From the NCBI GenBank assembly GCA_945910005.1, contig OX246739.1, positions 6,230,001-6,294,000 on the forward strand: DNA of 64,000 bases. The letters are read 5' to 3'. The stretch's first letter is position 1; every line of letters starts with the position of its first letter. The notes below the pieces were generated by a model, which did no database searches, had not been told where the DNA came from, and worked only from the letters and a program-made list of their open reading frames with translations. The DNA comes from Isoperla grammatica (lineage: Eukaryota > Arthropoda > Insecta > Plecoptera > Perlodidae). Positions 1-11,747 of this stretch are shown here, piece after piece. The position numbers and the translations under genes were made by a program.

Positions 1-307
1 TCTTTTCTATCTATCTCACAGTTTTTGTGAGATGTTGTTTCAAATATCTGAGAGGGGAGGTTTTTTCAGCTCCTCGCATTGAATGGAACGCGAGAATGTT
101 GTGGCGCCAATGTAATCCGAGTCTTTCCTCGTACAAACATTGAAATGGAAGGTTTACAAACATAGTCATAAGTAAGCTGTATACATCGAGCTGTTCGAGT
201 CTCGAGTAGATCTTATAAGAAGGAACTGGGAAGTTGCAACTCTGGTTTCGCACGTGCTGCAAAGTCTTCTCTAATATCGTACGTGCGTTCTACCCGGGTA
301 ATGCTCA

Positions 308-328
308 CCCCCCCCCCCCCCCCCCCCC
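308..328. repeat. Poly-C run (21 nt)
   Basis: An uninterrupted run of 21 C on the plus strand. It is the longest of twelve pure C or G runs of at least 11 nt in this window. A second G-rich block follows at 441-473 and ends in a run of 11 G. Such runs can form G-quadruplex on the G strand and are prone to length error in assembly. Confidence 0.95.
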
Positions 329-352
329 TCACAAACGACAACTAATTCCAAC

Positions 353-392
353 ATGACACAGGGCCGCAAGTTTGCATCAAGTGACAGTGACA
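353..392 (+). CDS. Possible first coding exon (14 codons) ending at a GTAAGT donor
   Basis: An ATG with A at -3 opens a frame reading MTQGRKFASSDSD and runs into GTAAGTG at 393, leaving phase 1. The 13 visible residues are hydrophilic and serine-rich. No following exon could be joined with confidence. ATG-plus-donor pairs of this kind also arise by chance (others lie near 40260 and 42157), so this is only a possibility. No protein family is recognised. Confidence 0.18.
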
Positions 393-399
393 GTAAGTG

Positions 400-3300
400 T
401 ACTCGTACTTTATACTAGAGTCGTCTTGTTGAGGCCCGCGGTGGAGGGGGTAGGAGGGGGGAGGGGGGGGGGGCGATAACGTTGAACGTGGAGGAGGACG
501 GTGCCAAACTGCCAAGGAAGGAACAGAGGAGGAAACGGTAACGACGATAAAGTAGAGTGCGCTAGTAGGAGGGTGGTGTGGATGAGATGAGATGAGAGAT
601 ATCTGAAAGACTGAAAAAGAAACCGAGAGAAAAATGAAAGGGGTGAACATTTTATGTTGAAAGTACAATCAGAGACAAAATCAGGAACCAGATACGAAAC
701 AAAGTGGAAGAAATATATACTTGCGGCGAGGGGTGTGTGATGAAGATTGGGTGACGGAGAAGAAAAACACTCGACATTAGTTCCCGAGTATTCGTTAGGG
801 CTATAATATGACACCCTTGCCGCCACCAGACCAGCAGGCTAAGTGCCATGTGCATCACATGAGCGATGGCAGCGAACTGTGTGACAAACAGGCATATTCC
901 CGGAAAACAAGTATGACCAATGTATGTATGCTCCTCCGTTCATCTAATCTAGATTTATTGTGCCGCAAGATAGAGAGTGCATCTCTCTGAAAGTGGGACC
1001 GGGAGGGTTTCCAAGCTGAGTAATCCAGACGTAACCAGAAGGTCATAATGAAAATGCTGCAGTTCAGGGCTTAATATATATTATTTACATATCTTATGTC
1101 TTGTCTATTCTCTCGAGTTATAATCTGATTTATAAATAAGGTCTACAAATACAATAACATATTATATATTTAAAAAAAAAAAAACATGGACAAAACTGAG
1201 CTACACAAATGAGGGCGTAGCTATAAAACGTAAAACACTTCAGTAATAGAAGAATTCAAACAACTGCAATGAAATAAGATATCTAGGAAAGAAAGCGCAG
1301 AAACTCGAAAAACATATGTGCGAAAGGAAAAACTAAGTACGCCTATGCCATCATTTACTAAATAAGTGTACGTACCTACACTAATGAGCTGTACACAGTA
1401 ACTTAGACTCAAGGACAATATTGTTCTCTTGATCACCCTACAGTCAAATACGTCCGCCTAGTTCATAATACATGTTGACTGTTGTGGAAAAGATGCCGCA
1501 CGATCTTATTAGCGTTTCTGTTTCGTAATTAAAATTAATTAAATGCGCTATTGCCACGGATCTCAACCGTCGACCGCATTTATACGAACAGCCGTAGCTC
1601 CGCAACATGGCAGTTCTCGAACAAAGCAACCTCGACATCGCTCGAACAGGGAACTTCTTTGGCGACCGTCGTCACTTGATGTCACTTCAAAGTGCGGGCA
1701 CACTTCCAAGTGTCTAGCTAGCTTGTACTCCACACAACACAACACGTCTAGTACAGGATAAAGCAAATGTGTCCAGGACCACTTGACGCGGTTTTAATGA
1801 AGCCCTATTTGAACAGGAGTCGAGTGTACAAGCTATTTGTTGCCTAGCGACAGACAGTAACATTACGGCCAACGAGACTGTAAGGAATACGAGACAGCGC
1901 TCAGGAGCTTTTGGGGTGAAGAGTAGAGATAATGAGCCACCTTAACTACTGCCCTATCTCCGTATAATCCACCCATTTAATCAAATGATACCTGGGGAAG
2001 GAAAAAAGAGTCCTTTAAAAGCAATACATGATTCAGTTAATTTATTTTATTCGATGATGGGCAATACAACCTTTGAAACTGGTAGTCCACGAAATTGGGC
2101 TATAACGAGAAAATGTTGTTATGATAAGAAATCTTTTAAAATGTAGTTTGGCGTTTATGTGACCTGCGTGGTGGTTCCGTGGACAAGGAAACTTAGTAAG
2201 GCGTCTCAATGCTTGTGTGGTCAAAGAACCATCTATTAAAACAAGGTAATATGAGTTAATAATATGTATTTACAGATTGTTAGTCTTAAGAGTCTACACT
2301 CACCCACCCCATCCCCTCGCCCACAATGTCTCGCCTCTGATTCATAACTCAATTATCAGAATGACACGTCAGGGTATAATTTGAGTAGGCCATTTGTTTT
2401 TAGGTGGCCTAGCCCAAAGTTTACAGGTAAACAATTTGTCTAAATATACTGTGTAATGATAAGTATTCTCAGAAGGCACCGTATGAGGTGTCAGTAATTA
2501 TGATAATACCATTGCATTGTGTACAAGATTATGCGCATACAGATTTTGCACGGGTTCCAATGCTAATTATTGGCATTATTCAGTCATGGCCGTAAGCGGA
2601 GCAAAGATGAGAAGGTGGTTCTCTTCTTTAGACGGCGATGACAATATTTCTTCGTAGAAAGGTGACGAAAGTAATAGACTGCCTCGATCCACTCTCTCAT
2701 GCATTGTAAAAAGCTTATTTGGTTTGCAAATTTAAAAAAGAATACATATATTTATTCTTAAGACTGCGCGCGAAACGATCTCCGAAAATGGATTCTAGTT
2801 TTTACTTGTGCTCTATGATTGCACCCGTATATCCCTTGGGCCTTAAAGCTTGCCGTTTATTCTCCGTTCCCTATAAAAACTGATGGGACTTATCAAAATG
2901 AAATTCGAAAGTAGCTGCCAAGGTACTTAAAAATGTCGGCACAATTTATCACGTAGAAAATTAAAATAGAGTGCACTTTTGAGAACATAATTCCAACAAT
3001 TCTCCTGGAATGTTCCAGTAAAATGATTATAAATTCAATTAAAAACATATGAGCTACGATTATATGGTACATTCAAAAAAAGAAGAAAATCATCTCTATT
3101 TATAACCTAAGCTAAACAATGCGCACAATTTGAGTCATTATTGAATTTGTCTGATGTTTCCCGAACGCAACAAATTGTGTAGGGCTACACTTTTGAAGAT
3201 TGCAGACCTTGATAATCATCTACCTAGCTCTGTATTAGGTTTTCATTTTAAATGAAGTGTTTAAAATACGAACATAAACGTTAGTTGAGGCTTATTTTTC

Positions 3301-3540
3301 AATCTACTTGTGGTATAAACACTCTATAGTGCTTACGTAACGACCAATTTCGCTCCACTCAACGAAAATAACCCAAAAATCATAGTTTTAAATTTAGATC
3401 TTCGATCTATCTCATTCTATCATTAGATAGAAATTTCATCCCTAATGATAACTTTCCAAAAACACCCTTCTTCGATTTCCAGTCCGTAATAGTCTCTGAG
3501 GCTATTAGAGCACTAATTAGCCTTCTCCAGTCTTGAAACT
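400..3540. other. AT-rich DNA with no supported gene
   Basis: Open frames on the minus strand at 342-858 are products of the purine-rich, G-rich plus strand around 420-620 and are not taken as genes. The rest is unique-looking AT-rich DNA with short A runs (for example 1172-1183). I see no RNA gene or transposon end here. Confidence 0.6.
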
Positions 3541-3596
3541 TGTACTTCATTAGTTAGGGGGTCGGGCGGGCAAAGTGGCGCATCCCCCATATACAG

Positions 3597-3727
3597 GCGG
3601 CCACGGACAGATTAGCTTCCAGGCCCTCAAGCCCAATTTAATCACGGAAGCAGAGACGAAGTTGACGACCAACACCGAGATGGTCCTGAGCCCAGCAAGA
3701 ACGAGTGACGATTTTAGATTATATTAA
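3597..3727 (+). CDS. Possible terminal exon, unknown protein (about 43 residues)
   Basis: An AG at 3595-3596 is followed by one open frame to TAA at 3725-3727. It reads GGHGQISFQALKPNLITEAE, then about 24 further residues ending DDFRLY. Third codon positions are mostly G or C although the surroundings are AT-rich, which is the main coding sign. The frame is open back to a stop just upstream of the AG, and the pyrimidine tract before the AG is short, so the splice call is weak. It could instead be a piece of an old mobile element, since an inverted repeat starts 190 bp away. No family is recognised. Confidence 0.25.
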
Positions 3728-3912
3728 CTCACTCACCTGTTCGGAAACACGGGACAAGATGGGGTAATTAACTCAGGGAGGGAATCTTGATTAAGGTTTT
3801 GGTAATTAGGGATGAGTTTTCAATTAACAGCCACGAGGACCGGTGCAAGCATGACTGGAATATAAGTCGGCAGAGATGGACGCGACAAGAAGGTAGTATT
3901 TGAAAAACTATA

Positions 3913-4375
3913 CAGAAACTTCTCCCGTTGTCTGTTAGGAGTGTGTTTGGTAACCTATGGTTGCTGCGTTCAGGGTTGGGCATGAAAGTCACGTAGTCCG
4001 TTATCGTATTCATCAATTCATCGTCACGATTAGCGTAAATGTGGACGTACCTGCCGTCAAGTTGGAAATATTACTGTAGTAGTACAGTACAGTACATTTG
4101 ATCGAAACGTCAAATATTATCTTTGCGGTCGTCGCAATGTAACTGATGTGTCAAACATTTCAGGGACAAAAATTAGGCAGGAAAGCATACAAAAGAAATA
4201 GTTGATTACTATGACATGGTGAATTACATTACGGTGTAACCGAAAACCATTTAGCCAGTGCATTGCTTATTGCCACTGGGGCCACAAACTGGAATTTAAT
4301 TTATGCCCAACCCTGAACGCAGCAACCATATGGGTTACCAAAGATACTCCTGACAGACCACGGGCCAAGTTTCTT
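3913..4375. repeat. Inverted repeat with about 70 bp arms and 320 bp spacer
   Basis: The left arm 3913-3982 is matched in reverse complement by 4303-4375. The innermost 24 bp, holding GCTGCGTTCAGGGTTGGGCA, are identical; the outer parts differ by a few substitutions and small indels. The spacer shows no coding signal. This may be a foldback or MITE-like element, or two copies of a short repeat in opposite orientation. No target-site duplication is visible. Confidence 0.75.
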
Positions 4376-4911
4376 AACAGTAGATACGTTCCATTGACGA
4401 ATAGAATACGACAACTTACCAAAGTGTTGGATACTCAACAAACCAGCACACTCCTAATTCTCCCATGCCACCATCGTTGTGAAATATATTTATATTTGTA
4501 CGTACCTGGAACAAAGAAAAAAATTGTCATTAGTACGGTACAAATATATAGCTTATCTTGGTAGGATTTATCGGTATTTATAACAGTGTGATTATACATA
4601 CAACAATACGTTAGCTATCGATCTCACTGCATCTTATGTGACTCGATTTTATTTTATTTGTTTGTATATCCTCCATGACCACGTAACTATATGCAAGGTG
4701 GGAACGTTACAAAAAATATATTAGAATATGCTGCGTTGCCATATTATGACTACGCTACTTTTATACATGGAGAGCCCCCCGCGGTGGGTTGGGTCATATT
4801 ACTCATATGATACGTTGCAGTTGAAGTGCAGGTCCGCGCGCCCTATGAAATGAAGGGTTGTGGGTTGGAATTCCGGAAAGTGGACGGATTTGTAATTGAC
4901 ACACTATTATC

Positions 4912-4957
4912 AATATTCCCTGGAATGGTATTCCAGAATATTCCCTGGAATGGTATT
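4912..4957. repeat. Short tandem repeat, period 25 bp, about 1.9 copies
   Basis: AATATTCCCTGGAATGGTAT begins at 4912 and again at 4937, with near-identical continuation. The unit is itself partly palindromic around TTCC and GGAA. Confidence 0.85.
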
Positions 4958-5021
4958 ACGTCATACATGTATTAACTGAGACATAAGATGACAAACCAAG
5001 CAACGTAAAGTTTCCTGATAG

Positions 5022-5085
5022 CTCGAAATGGTAGCGTGATTGTGCCTATCACGCTACCATTTCGAGTTGTGTGTGCCACACACAA
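5022..5085. repeat. Two adjacent perfect hairpins
   Basis: The first hairpin has a perfect 19 bp stem, 5022-5040 with 5048-5066, and a 7 nt loop. It is followed with no gap by a second palindrome, 5067-5075 with 5077-5085 (TTGTGTGTG and its complement) around one base. Both strands can form cruciforms. No terminator role is expected in animal DNA; it may be a small foldback element. Confidence 0.9.
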
Positions 5086-6500
5086 ATTTAAACAGGTTGT
5101 GTTTTACACGGACCTACATTGTCGGAATATAGGTTTCTTTGTACTAAATGAGAGTGATCCCAGACGCTGTCTGGACTGCGTTTAGTCTCGGTCAAAAAAA
5201 ACCGTGAAATCGAAAATATGATTCCGCCTAAACAGCACTTCGAACGCGATCAACTTACAGCAAAAAGTTCAACATAAACATCCATGAACTTCGTAAAACA
5301 TTCTAGCGGTCTACTACAGACGAAAAACGATTTAACTTTATGCCCTGACAATTCCAAAAGTATGCCATGTCACGGTGTGTTGTCGGGTTTTTACCTGTTT
5401 GTTTTGATTCTGCTTCGAGTCCTCAATTAAAAAACAGATTAAATTAGTAAGTCCCTCTTTTTCTTTTCTATCGGTTTACATTGTCAGTCAATGCGAGAAC
5501 AAAGGGGACTTTTACACAATAAGCCTTTTCTGAACAGCGCCTCATATCATAAAAAAACTATCCCTCTCAGAATTCAAGATCCGTTTTCGATTTCTAACAC
5601 CTGTCGACTTCTGTCCTTAAAATAGGGGATATTTTCCACCCCCTGCCATTCAATCCCGCTGTTTCCATCGCCTTTAAACAACCCCCTGTAGCTTGCACCC
5701 CCACAATACTAAACCTACCCCACTGACTTCTAAAAGGTTTGGCTTAAAATATTTCTCTTCTTGAATTCCATGCTGCGTTGATAAGCAGTTTTCCAAATAT
5801 ATACTCGGCGTGTAGTTAACCTGAGAGAGGGGTTATACAAAGCGCAACGCGCACACTGCAACACTGGCCGCGACTGCAGCGCTGCACTGGAGACGACGAG
5901 CAAACTCGATTATATATGTGTAAGGGAAAGTAGTGCTTTTATATTTTGATATTAAAAAAAAACACACACACAATTAGATATTCTAGATTAGAATATTCTA
6001 CATCATGAACGTTTTAGGTATACGTTTTTTCCAATATATAAAACAAAAATATCTCCATACTAAACGTGTCCTATATTTTGCTGTAACTTTTTTGAGTACG
6101 TACACAAAATATGCCCTAATAAAAATACAATACGTACGGTACTAACATTTGCAATTTTGTGCAGTATACCCATAAATAGCCGGTAGTGGTCTCGTTTACA
6201 CCAAACACTGCACAATCAACAAGAACTCAAAATAGCCCATGCGTTCGTTGATGGCCCCAGAAAGAAACACACCCCCAAGTCTTATAGCGGCGGCGAGGAC
6301 AAACTGTCCCCAACCTCAACGTCACTACGGATTTTCTTGTACCTCTCCACCGCCAGGGTAAATCTTTGCTCTCCACCCAATTACACTTCCAAGCTACTAA
6401 AACCCCCAAGTATGCGCAACTCCCGTCAAGATGTATCACAGGTTAAAACGATATTATGTCTTTTGTTAGAAACTAATTCGACTTACGAGATAAATGGCGT
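5086..6500. other. AT-rich DNA; one small GC-rich ORF, no supported gene
   Basis: At 6239-6361 a 40-codon plus-strand ATG frame reads MRSLMAPERNTPPSL and onward and runs into a weak GTAAAT donor. The opposite strand is also open over the same stretch, so the coding direction is unclear. The remainder is AT-rich with an A run and CA repeats at 5953-5971. Confidence 0.45.
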
Positions 6501-6519
6501 GTGGATGTAGTGGAAGGAA

Positions 6520-6786
6520 TTAGACAGTTCCTACATAGTTCACCAAGATATTGCTGGCATATGTCTTGGAATGTTGTCTGCAATAACGGCGTAGAAATTC
6601 TACCACTACTTTATGAGTGAACATCACATTCACAAGACTTGCTGACGGGGCCGTTAAAGCGAAAGTGCTGCCTCCCCTGGGAGATATGACCTTATGTAAT
6701 ATCGTAGCGTGAAACAAGGTGAGATCTCTGTTATAGCCCAACAGAATGCGCTGGCCATGCGGGTCCAAGTCGTCGTCATCAGTCAT
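6520..6786 (-). CDS. Small ATG ORF (88 aa) below a possible minus-strand core promoter
   Basis: The ATG at 6786 starts with an acidic stretch (MTDDDDLDPHGQ) and runs 88 codons to a TAA. No domain is recognised. On the minus strand TCAGTC lies at 6794-6789, just before the ATG, and a TATATA core lies about 35 bp further upstream, which gives a loosely spaced TATA-Inr arrangement. The same TATA reads better on the plus strand (TATATAAG). It may be a chance ORF inside an LTR-like block. Confidence 0.22.
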   Translation of the reverse strand: MTDDDDLDPHGQRILLGYNRDLTLFHATILHKVISPRGGSTFALTAPSASLVNVMFTHKVVVEFLRRYCRQHSKTYASNILVNYVGTV

Positions 6787-6821
6787 AGGACTGAGAAGTG
6801 CTCAGGTGCGGCGCCACGGGG

Positions 6822-6909
6822 TATATAAGGGAGGGGGCCAAGTCTTGCACCCACAAATCTTAGGCCCACCTGTTTGTTGGCGAGCCCACCCATGATTCAA
6901 GTCAATAAA
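6822..6909 (+). promoter_or_regulatory. TATA box followed by AATAAA (LTR-like or promoter-like block)
   Basis: TATATAAG occupies 6822-6829 in a GC-rich setting and AATAAA lies at 6904-6909. A TATA box about 80 bp before a polyadenylation signal is the usual order inside an LTR. I looked for TG and CA ends with a 4-6 bp duplication and a primer-binding site and found none, so a solo LTR is not shown. It could also be a simple promoter. Confidence 0.3.
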
Positions 6910-7679
6910 ATTATATTCACTGAAGGAACCATTATCAACTTGAGGAATCGGATCATTAAGAAATCTAGATTTGTAATATGGGCTGCGGTGTCACTCACGT
7001 AGACGCGTGGGATAACTTCAAGTTGTGTAATTACATAACTTATAGATAATTAGCATTGACTGAGTGCATACAAAACGAATAAAGTTTATTTAAATACAGA
7101 GACAGACAGACAGCTTAGGTGAAATGAAAAACGCACGTGATAAAAAATTAAGATAAGCAATGCATTCATCAAGAACAAACAGACTAATTGATTATAATTA
7201 TAATGGATATTTGAATAAAAGAATAAAGAGAAAACAAGAGTGGGCGAGGTAAATAGTGCCAGTGGTATATAAAGAGAATGAGATGAAAGTTACGAAAACT
7301 CGACATGATATATATAAAACGAATTTGAAAAATATATGAGATGCCGTTCATTCAATCCAAGTAGTTTATGCTTTGATGTATTTATTTTTACATTTATTCA
7401 AATATGTTAGTTTTTACGTGCTGGACCCGATTATTTTCAAAACCTGATGCAGTTGAATAATGATGCTGCTCCATTCTTATGAAGAATCATTCAAAATAAT
7501 AGCTTCGCCTCCGAATCATAATTAAAGTTTGTTACCTCTCTGTAACACATAAATAAACAATATTAAACACATTTCTCATTTTTATAAATGACCCGAAGAC
7601 GAGGGCAGTGCAAGGAATAACCAGTTCACAACGCCAGATTGATGCTTAGTGGTGATATTATCTGGCACCGGGTAAAATG

Positions 7680-7800
7680 TACTCTGATTAGGACGGTGAG
7701 TTACTGTGAAAGACGGACACGAAATCCTCGCTCAACATGGGATTCGAACCCACGTCCCCGCGTGACGCGTAGGAGGGCGCCTACGAGGACGGTGGCTAAA
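7680..7800 (-). mobile_element. tRNA-derived SINE head (minus strand)
   Basis: Read on the minus strand, a pol III box B GGTTCGAATCC lies at 7750-7740. It is preceded by a GC-rich tRNA-like arm structure and a degenerate box A near 7790. The tRNA fold is incomplete and no acceptor stem closes, so this is a tRNA-related SINE or pseudo-tRNA, not a working tRNA. The body would run toward lower coordinates; its end is not clear. Confidence 0.55.
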
Positions 7801-8626
7801 TAATGTACTAGTTGTCACGTGACTTCTACGGTCATGGATGAGCGAGTCTCGGTCGTTATCTTGTAATCCGTATCTAAGGTGAAACATTTAAAATGCAAAA
7901 CCCACTCTTCTGCAAATGAACGAGCAACCCTGCCGAGCAGTAAGACTAGTATCAAGGATTTCATTGGAGGGCTTAGTTGTGTGTGACGATAGCCCTAGAT
8001 GAGATCTGGGATCGAGTTCCGCAAGAACTGGAAAACTTTGATTCAAAAAGCTTACAATATTCTTATCATTACGGAGAATGTAATGTACACTTAATTGCAA
8101 TTAATTTATATTATCAATAACAACCGTAATGATTCATATATTTAAAACTGTTGAACCTAGTTTGTAGTTCTTACAAAACCACGTTTTGCTAACTTATTAC
8201 TTTTGTTATATGGTGAGACTACCGCTCAGCCCTCCAAAATGCTTTGAAATAGTTGACTAAACCAAGTGGCCGAGTAATGTTCTGTAGTTCATTGCGATGT
8301 TGGGCCCATAAAATAAGTTTACCGTGTTATGGATCGCGAATCGTCGAGCAGGCAACAACAGGGGAAATGAAAGGAAGTCAGATGTTCTTGCTGGGAAATG
8401 AGAAAAGAACGTAGATGTTTTAAGGTTTCATCATTCCTTTCACAAAATAATATTTTCCCATCTTTCCTCAACGTGGGGAAAATTTCCTGGCGCCATTACC
8501 GAACTAAGAGAAAGATTTATAGTTTTTAACACACTCTTAGAAACGTTGTATTTATGCAAAGTAGGGATAACGCGTTGAGAATTATCCCAAAATTCTAGTT
8601 TTGTCATTCTCGCTACTTCCTTCTAG

Positions 8627-8822
8627 ACCACTTTTAATGCTTTTTATGCGGCATTCTTACATTATACATTTTAACATATTACGCCTTGCGACTTTAGACA
8701 ACGCATTCACTTTGCTTTTTCGTTTGCGTTATACATGTATGATAAAAGCTGCTTCCATGAAGATGACACTGCGTTTTGTTATGGAAATAGCTAAGAACTT
8801 AAAAACAAAGATGTTAACTTGA
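8627..8822 (+). CDS. Possible terminal exon after a good acceptor, unknown protein
   Basis: A pyrimidine-rich tract ending CTTCCTTCTAG precedes 8627. The frame entered in phase 2 is open for about 64 codons to TGA at 8822, and AATAAA follows at 8978-8983. The product is hydrophobic and basic, rich in L, M, F and R, with no recognised domain. AT-rich DNA gives such compositions by chance, so confidence is low. Confidence 0.22.
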
Positions 8823-9324
8823 AATACAAATTTAACATTGATGACACTCGGTCTTACGACTCTTAGTGAAATTTATTATACTACTTGGGATACCGTAGTA
8901 TTCAAATTTAAAATCGTCGCATATACAACAATGCACTTACGGAATAGATTAAAGGTACAGCATAATTATACAGAGTTAATAAAAATATAATGTTCATATA
9001 GTAGGTTATAAAAAGACGAGTAATCGTCTGCCATTAATGTGTTTTCTTTTACTACAGGTCTCATATGACTCATGACAAGTAGGACTCTATTTACTGTCCC
9101 TTGGCCGCAAAATTGCAACCCATGCCGAGAGTTACCTACTTATGACTTATGAGTTGCGTTATATGATGAAATATGTGTGAGGGCTATTCCTCGGGGCCTG
9201 CGCGTATCCAAGCCATTTTACTCATGCGCAAGAAGGGGGTAAATTTTAAAACACCACAGTCGACCTCTCCGAGTATAACTATAACAAATTGGTCTACAAA
9301 TGAAAAGATGTTACGCCAATTTTG

Positions 9325-9576
9325 CTATGCCAAACTTTTCAAAAATAACAATAAATTCAACCATTGCCCCTCTGTTTTTCGCTTTGTAACTCGCCAAGTT
9401 TTGTTTAGTTTTTTCTCCGGTTTTCTTCGATTTCCTGACCGCATCTCCCAGGATGAATTAGGCGCGGATCGGACAGAGTTCTTCCTGCTATCTTCAATCT
9501 TGTCGGGCTGGGGGTTGGCTCCACTGTTCGGGGCGACGCTCCCCCCGAAGTCATCCAATTTCTTCCCATTTATTTC
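9325..9576 (-). pseudogene. GC3-rich open frame without ATG, unknown
   Basis: On the minus strand a frame opens after a TAA near 9577 and runs to TAG at 9325. The first half is hydrophilic and uses mostly G or C in third positions (it includes SGANPQPDKIEDSRKNSV), followed by a lysine- and arginine-rich part. There is no in-frame start near the 5' end. It looks like a coding exon or a decayed element ORF. The plus strand is also open here (9173-9628), so strand choice rests on codon bias alone. Confidence 0.25.
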
Positions 9577-9629
9577 TTATACCCTCCCCGACACTCACTC
9601 TCCCTTACAGCGGGATTCTCAACTCTAGC

Positions 9630-11400
9630 GAAAAACTCCCACATTACTGAACGCTAGAATATACGACTACTTCCATTTTAGGAACCCACAGACATTCCTA
9701 GTCATATAGAGGCTCGTTAGCTGTTTTAAGGTCCCGGCTGCTTTGTGTCTGGACAGGCTACGCGGGGTCTATGATGATGCGAGTGAGTCTCCTGCCCCGA
9801 AGGTGGTCGGACTTACTTGACTGACTGACTGCATAATACCACGTTGCATCAACCAATCTTTCAATTTAGCCCGCCCCACACGGACAATAGTGACGAACTT
9901 GACAAGTCATTTTCTACACCCGTATCAATCTAGAAATAGAGGACTTGAAACTTACAGATAATATTTTCTCTTTCCGAATTAAATTAACATGACATGGAAA
10001 TTAACTACAACTGTCGTATTGTAATACGTTACGTGTAAAACATCGTATGGTTAATTAAATATAATTATATATATCCAATGCTTGCTCCAGATGTTTTTTT
10101 TACAATAGTAATACAACAAAACGAAAAAAGAAAATATTATTCTTCGATTTTAATTTTCAAATAAACTCGAAAAAAACGTCAAGATCTTATTTCACGTTTC
10201 CGGGAGTGCAACATCGGCGAACAAACAACTTTTTTAATATTTACTTAGAGGACGGATAAATCGTGTTTGTCTCCATCAAATATCGTAGAATTCTTCTACG
10301 AAAAAGTGATAGAGAAGCCATTTAGCAAATATGACACACTGCAGATATCCTCATAACAGGAAATGTCACATTTTCCCCGAGAACTATGACGTATATGTTC
10401 CTAAAACCAATCGAACGTGATTTCTCTCATTTGTTGACTAATGATTGGCTGAGCCTTGTGGCCAATTTTTCAACACGCGATAATGAAAACGGCAAAATGA
10501 TATTACACTTGTTGTGTTTCTGTTACTGTCTTTCGTATGTAGAGATCATGCACAACACATAAGTAGTTACAAATAATATTCACTGCGGTTTTAAAGTTAT
10601 TGCAATATAACCACAACCAATATAGATCATGACACGATCGCCATAATATGGTGATTGACTGTATTACTTAAAATAAAAAAATAGCTTCAGAATTAAATGA
10701 CACATTTTTGAAAAAGCAATTTCAATGTATGCTGCAAAGAAAACTTCAGAGTCAATTACTGAATAACTAGAACACCCAAAGAACGTAAACCACAGTATTA
10801 CCTAATGATGTCAACTGGTTTGGTCGCCACTCATTACATTTACAATTAACAACGGACTAATTGACTAATGCTACATTTATTCACCAAGTCGTCTGACTAG
10901 TATACGACATTACCTTGCATGGCAAGACATGTCATGAGTTAACTCATTACAGCATCGGCATGTAAAAGGTTTCTGCGTTTCTACATACTACATGGTGCAC
11001 TGTGACATAAATATAATGCAAAGACAACTACAATGCCACTAGGGTGCATAGCTAATTTACTCACTTACAAACAGTGAAATCCTCATCAATATCGATTTGA
11101 TTGATTGATTTGATTGACTCTATATTCACAACATGACTGAGGTGTAAATTTAACATATAATGATTGATCGCTAAGTTTCAACACTCAACTGTGCATATAC
11201 AGTCTTGCTATCCTGTTTTTCATAATGATTAATAACAACTTTTCGTATGAATCCTTAACTAAGGCTGAACGATATGTGATGTTTGGATGTGTGGATGTTG
11301 TTCAGTAGCAATGTCGGATGTCCCCCACCATGATTCTACTTAGCGGTGGGCTATGTGACGTAGATAAGCACAACTATACAACTATAACTACTAACTTATA
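9630..11400. other. AT-rich DNA, no supported gene
   Basis: A strong acceptor-like tract ends at 9610 (CTCTCCCTTACAG) but opens only a 14-codon frame after it. A 7 bp-stem palindrome (CGTAGAA, TTCTACG) lies near 10284-10300. Nothing else is recognised. Confidence 0.6.
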
Positions 11401-11412
11401 ATATGATCTATC

Positions 11413-11631
11413 ATGGACGAGCAGACTTCGTTAAGGAGAGATTTTCTCTTGGATCATGAGGTTATATTATATAGTCGACTCGTACGATACGCAGAGCTAC
11501 CCCAGGGCCGTTATTTATGTAATAGTATCAACTCGTCAGCTGCAACTCGTCAAACCTACCCTATACTGGCACACTTTAGTTGTGTCAGCTGCATACACAA
11601 CGAGGTTTATCGAGACTATATAAGCTGTTGA
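11413..11631 (+). CDS. Small ATG ORF (72 aa) with C-terminal cysteines
   Basis: The ATG at 11413 has A at -3 and G at +4, a full Kozak match. The 72-codon product begins MDEQTSLRRDF and ends with CVSCIHNEVYRDYISC. No family is recognised. The four cysteines near the end might bind a metal, which is inference. It lies just upstream of the TATA-Inr pair at 11716. Confidence 0.22.
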   Translation: MDEQTSLRRDFLLDHEVILYSRLVRYAELPQGRYLCNSINSSAATRQTYPILAHFSCVSCIHNEVYRDYISC

Positions 11632-11715
11632 TTTGTGAATAACAATGATGAAGGCGGAGGGGATATTTAGAACTGGCACGTAGCCAACGCCTGTCGAGTA
11701 GTACGTCAGGGGTCC

Positions 11716-11747
11716 TATAAAAAGGACGATACTTTGACGTGTCAGCA
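11716..11747 (+). promoter_or_regulatory. TATA box with Inr at the expected distance
   Basis: TATAAAAAG at 11716-11724 is followed by TCAGCA with its A at 11744, 28 bp after the first T. This is the usual TATA-to-start spacing of animal and insect-type core promoters. An ATG at 11747 opens a 30-codon frame (MNCQQLTEEVREMPPRH and onward) that meets a weak GTAGGC donor before its stop at 11837-11839. A 7 bp hairpin (CTGTCAG and CTGACAG) lies just inside that frame. Confidence 0.35.

Noticed and set aside
342..858. Overlapping minus-strand frames rich in P, S and H
   Set aside because: They are translations of a purine-rich and G-rich low-complexity stretch.
4420..4505. Minus-strand 86 nt exon-like segment with a T-rich acceptor and a GTAAGT donor, one open frame
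   Set aside because: Donor and acceptor motifs of this strength are expected to pair by chance a few times in 64 kb; composition is not coding-like and no partner exon was found.
6503..7040. Complete solo LTR around the TATA at 6822
   Set aside because: No matching TG...CA ends with target duplication and no primer-binding site could be found.
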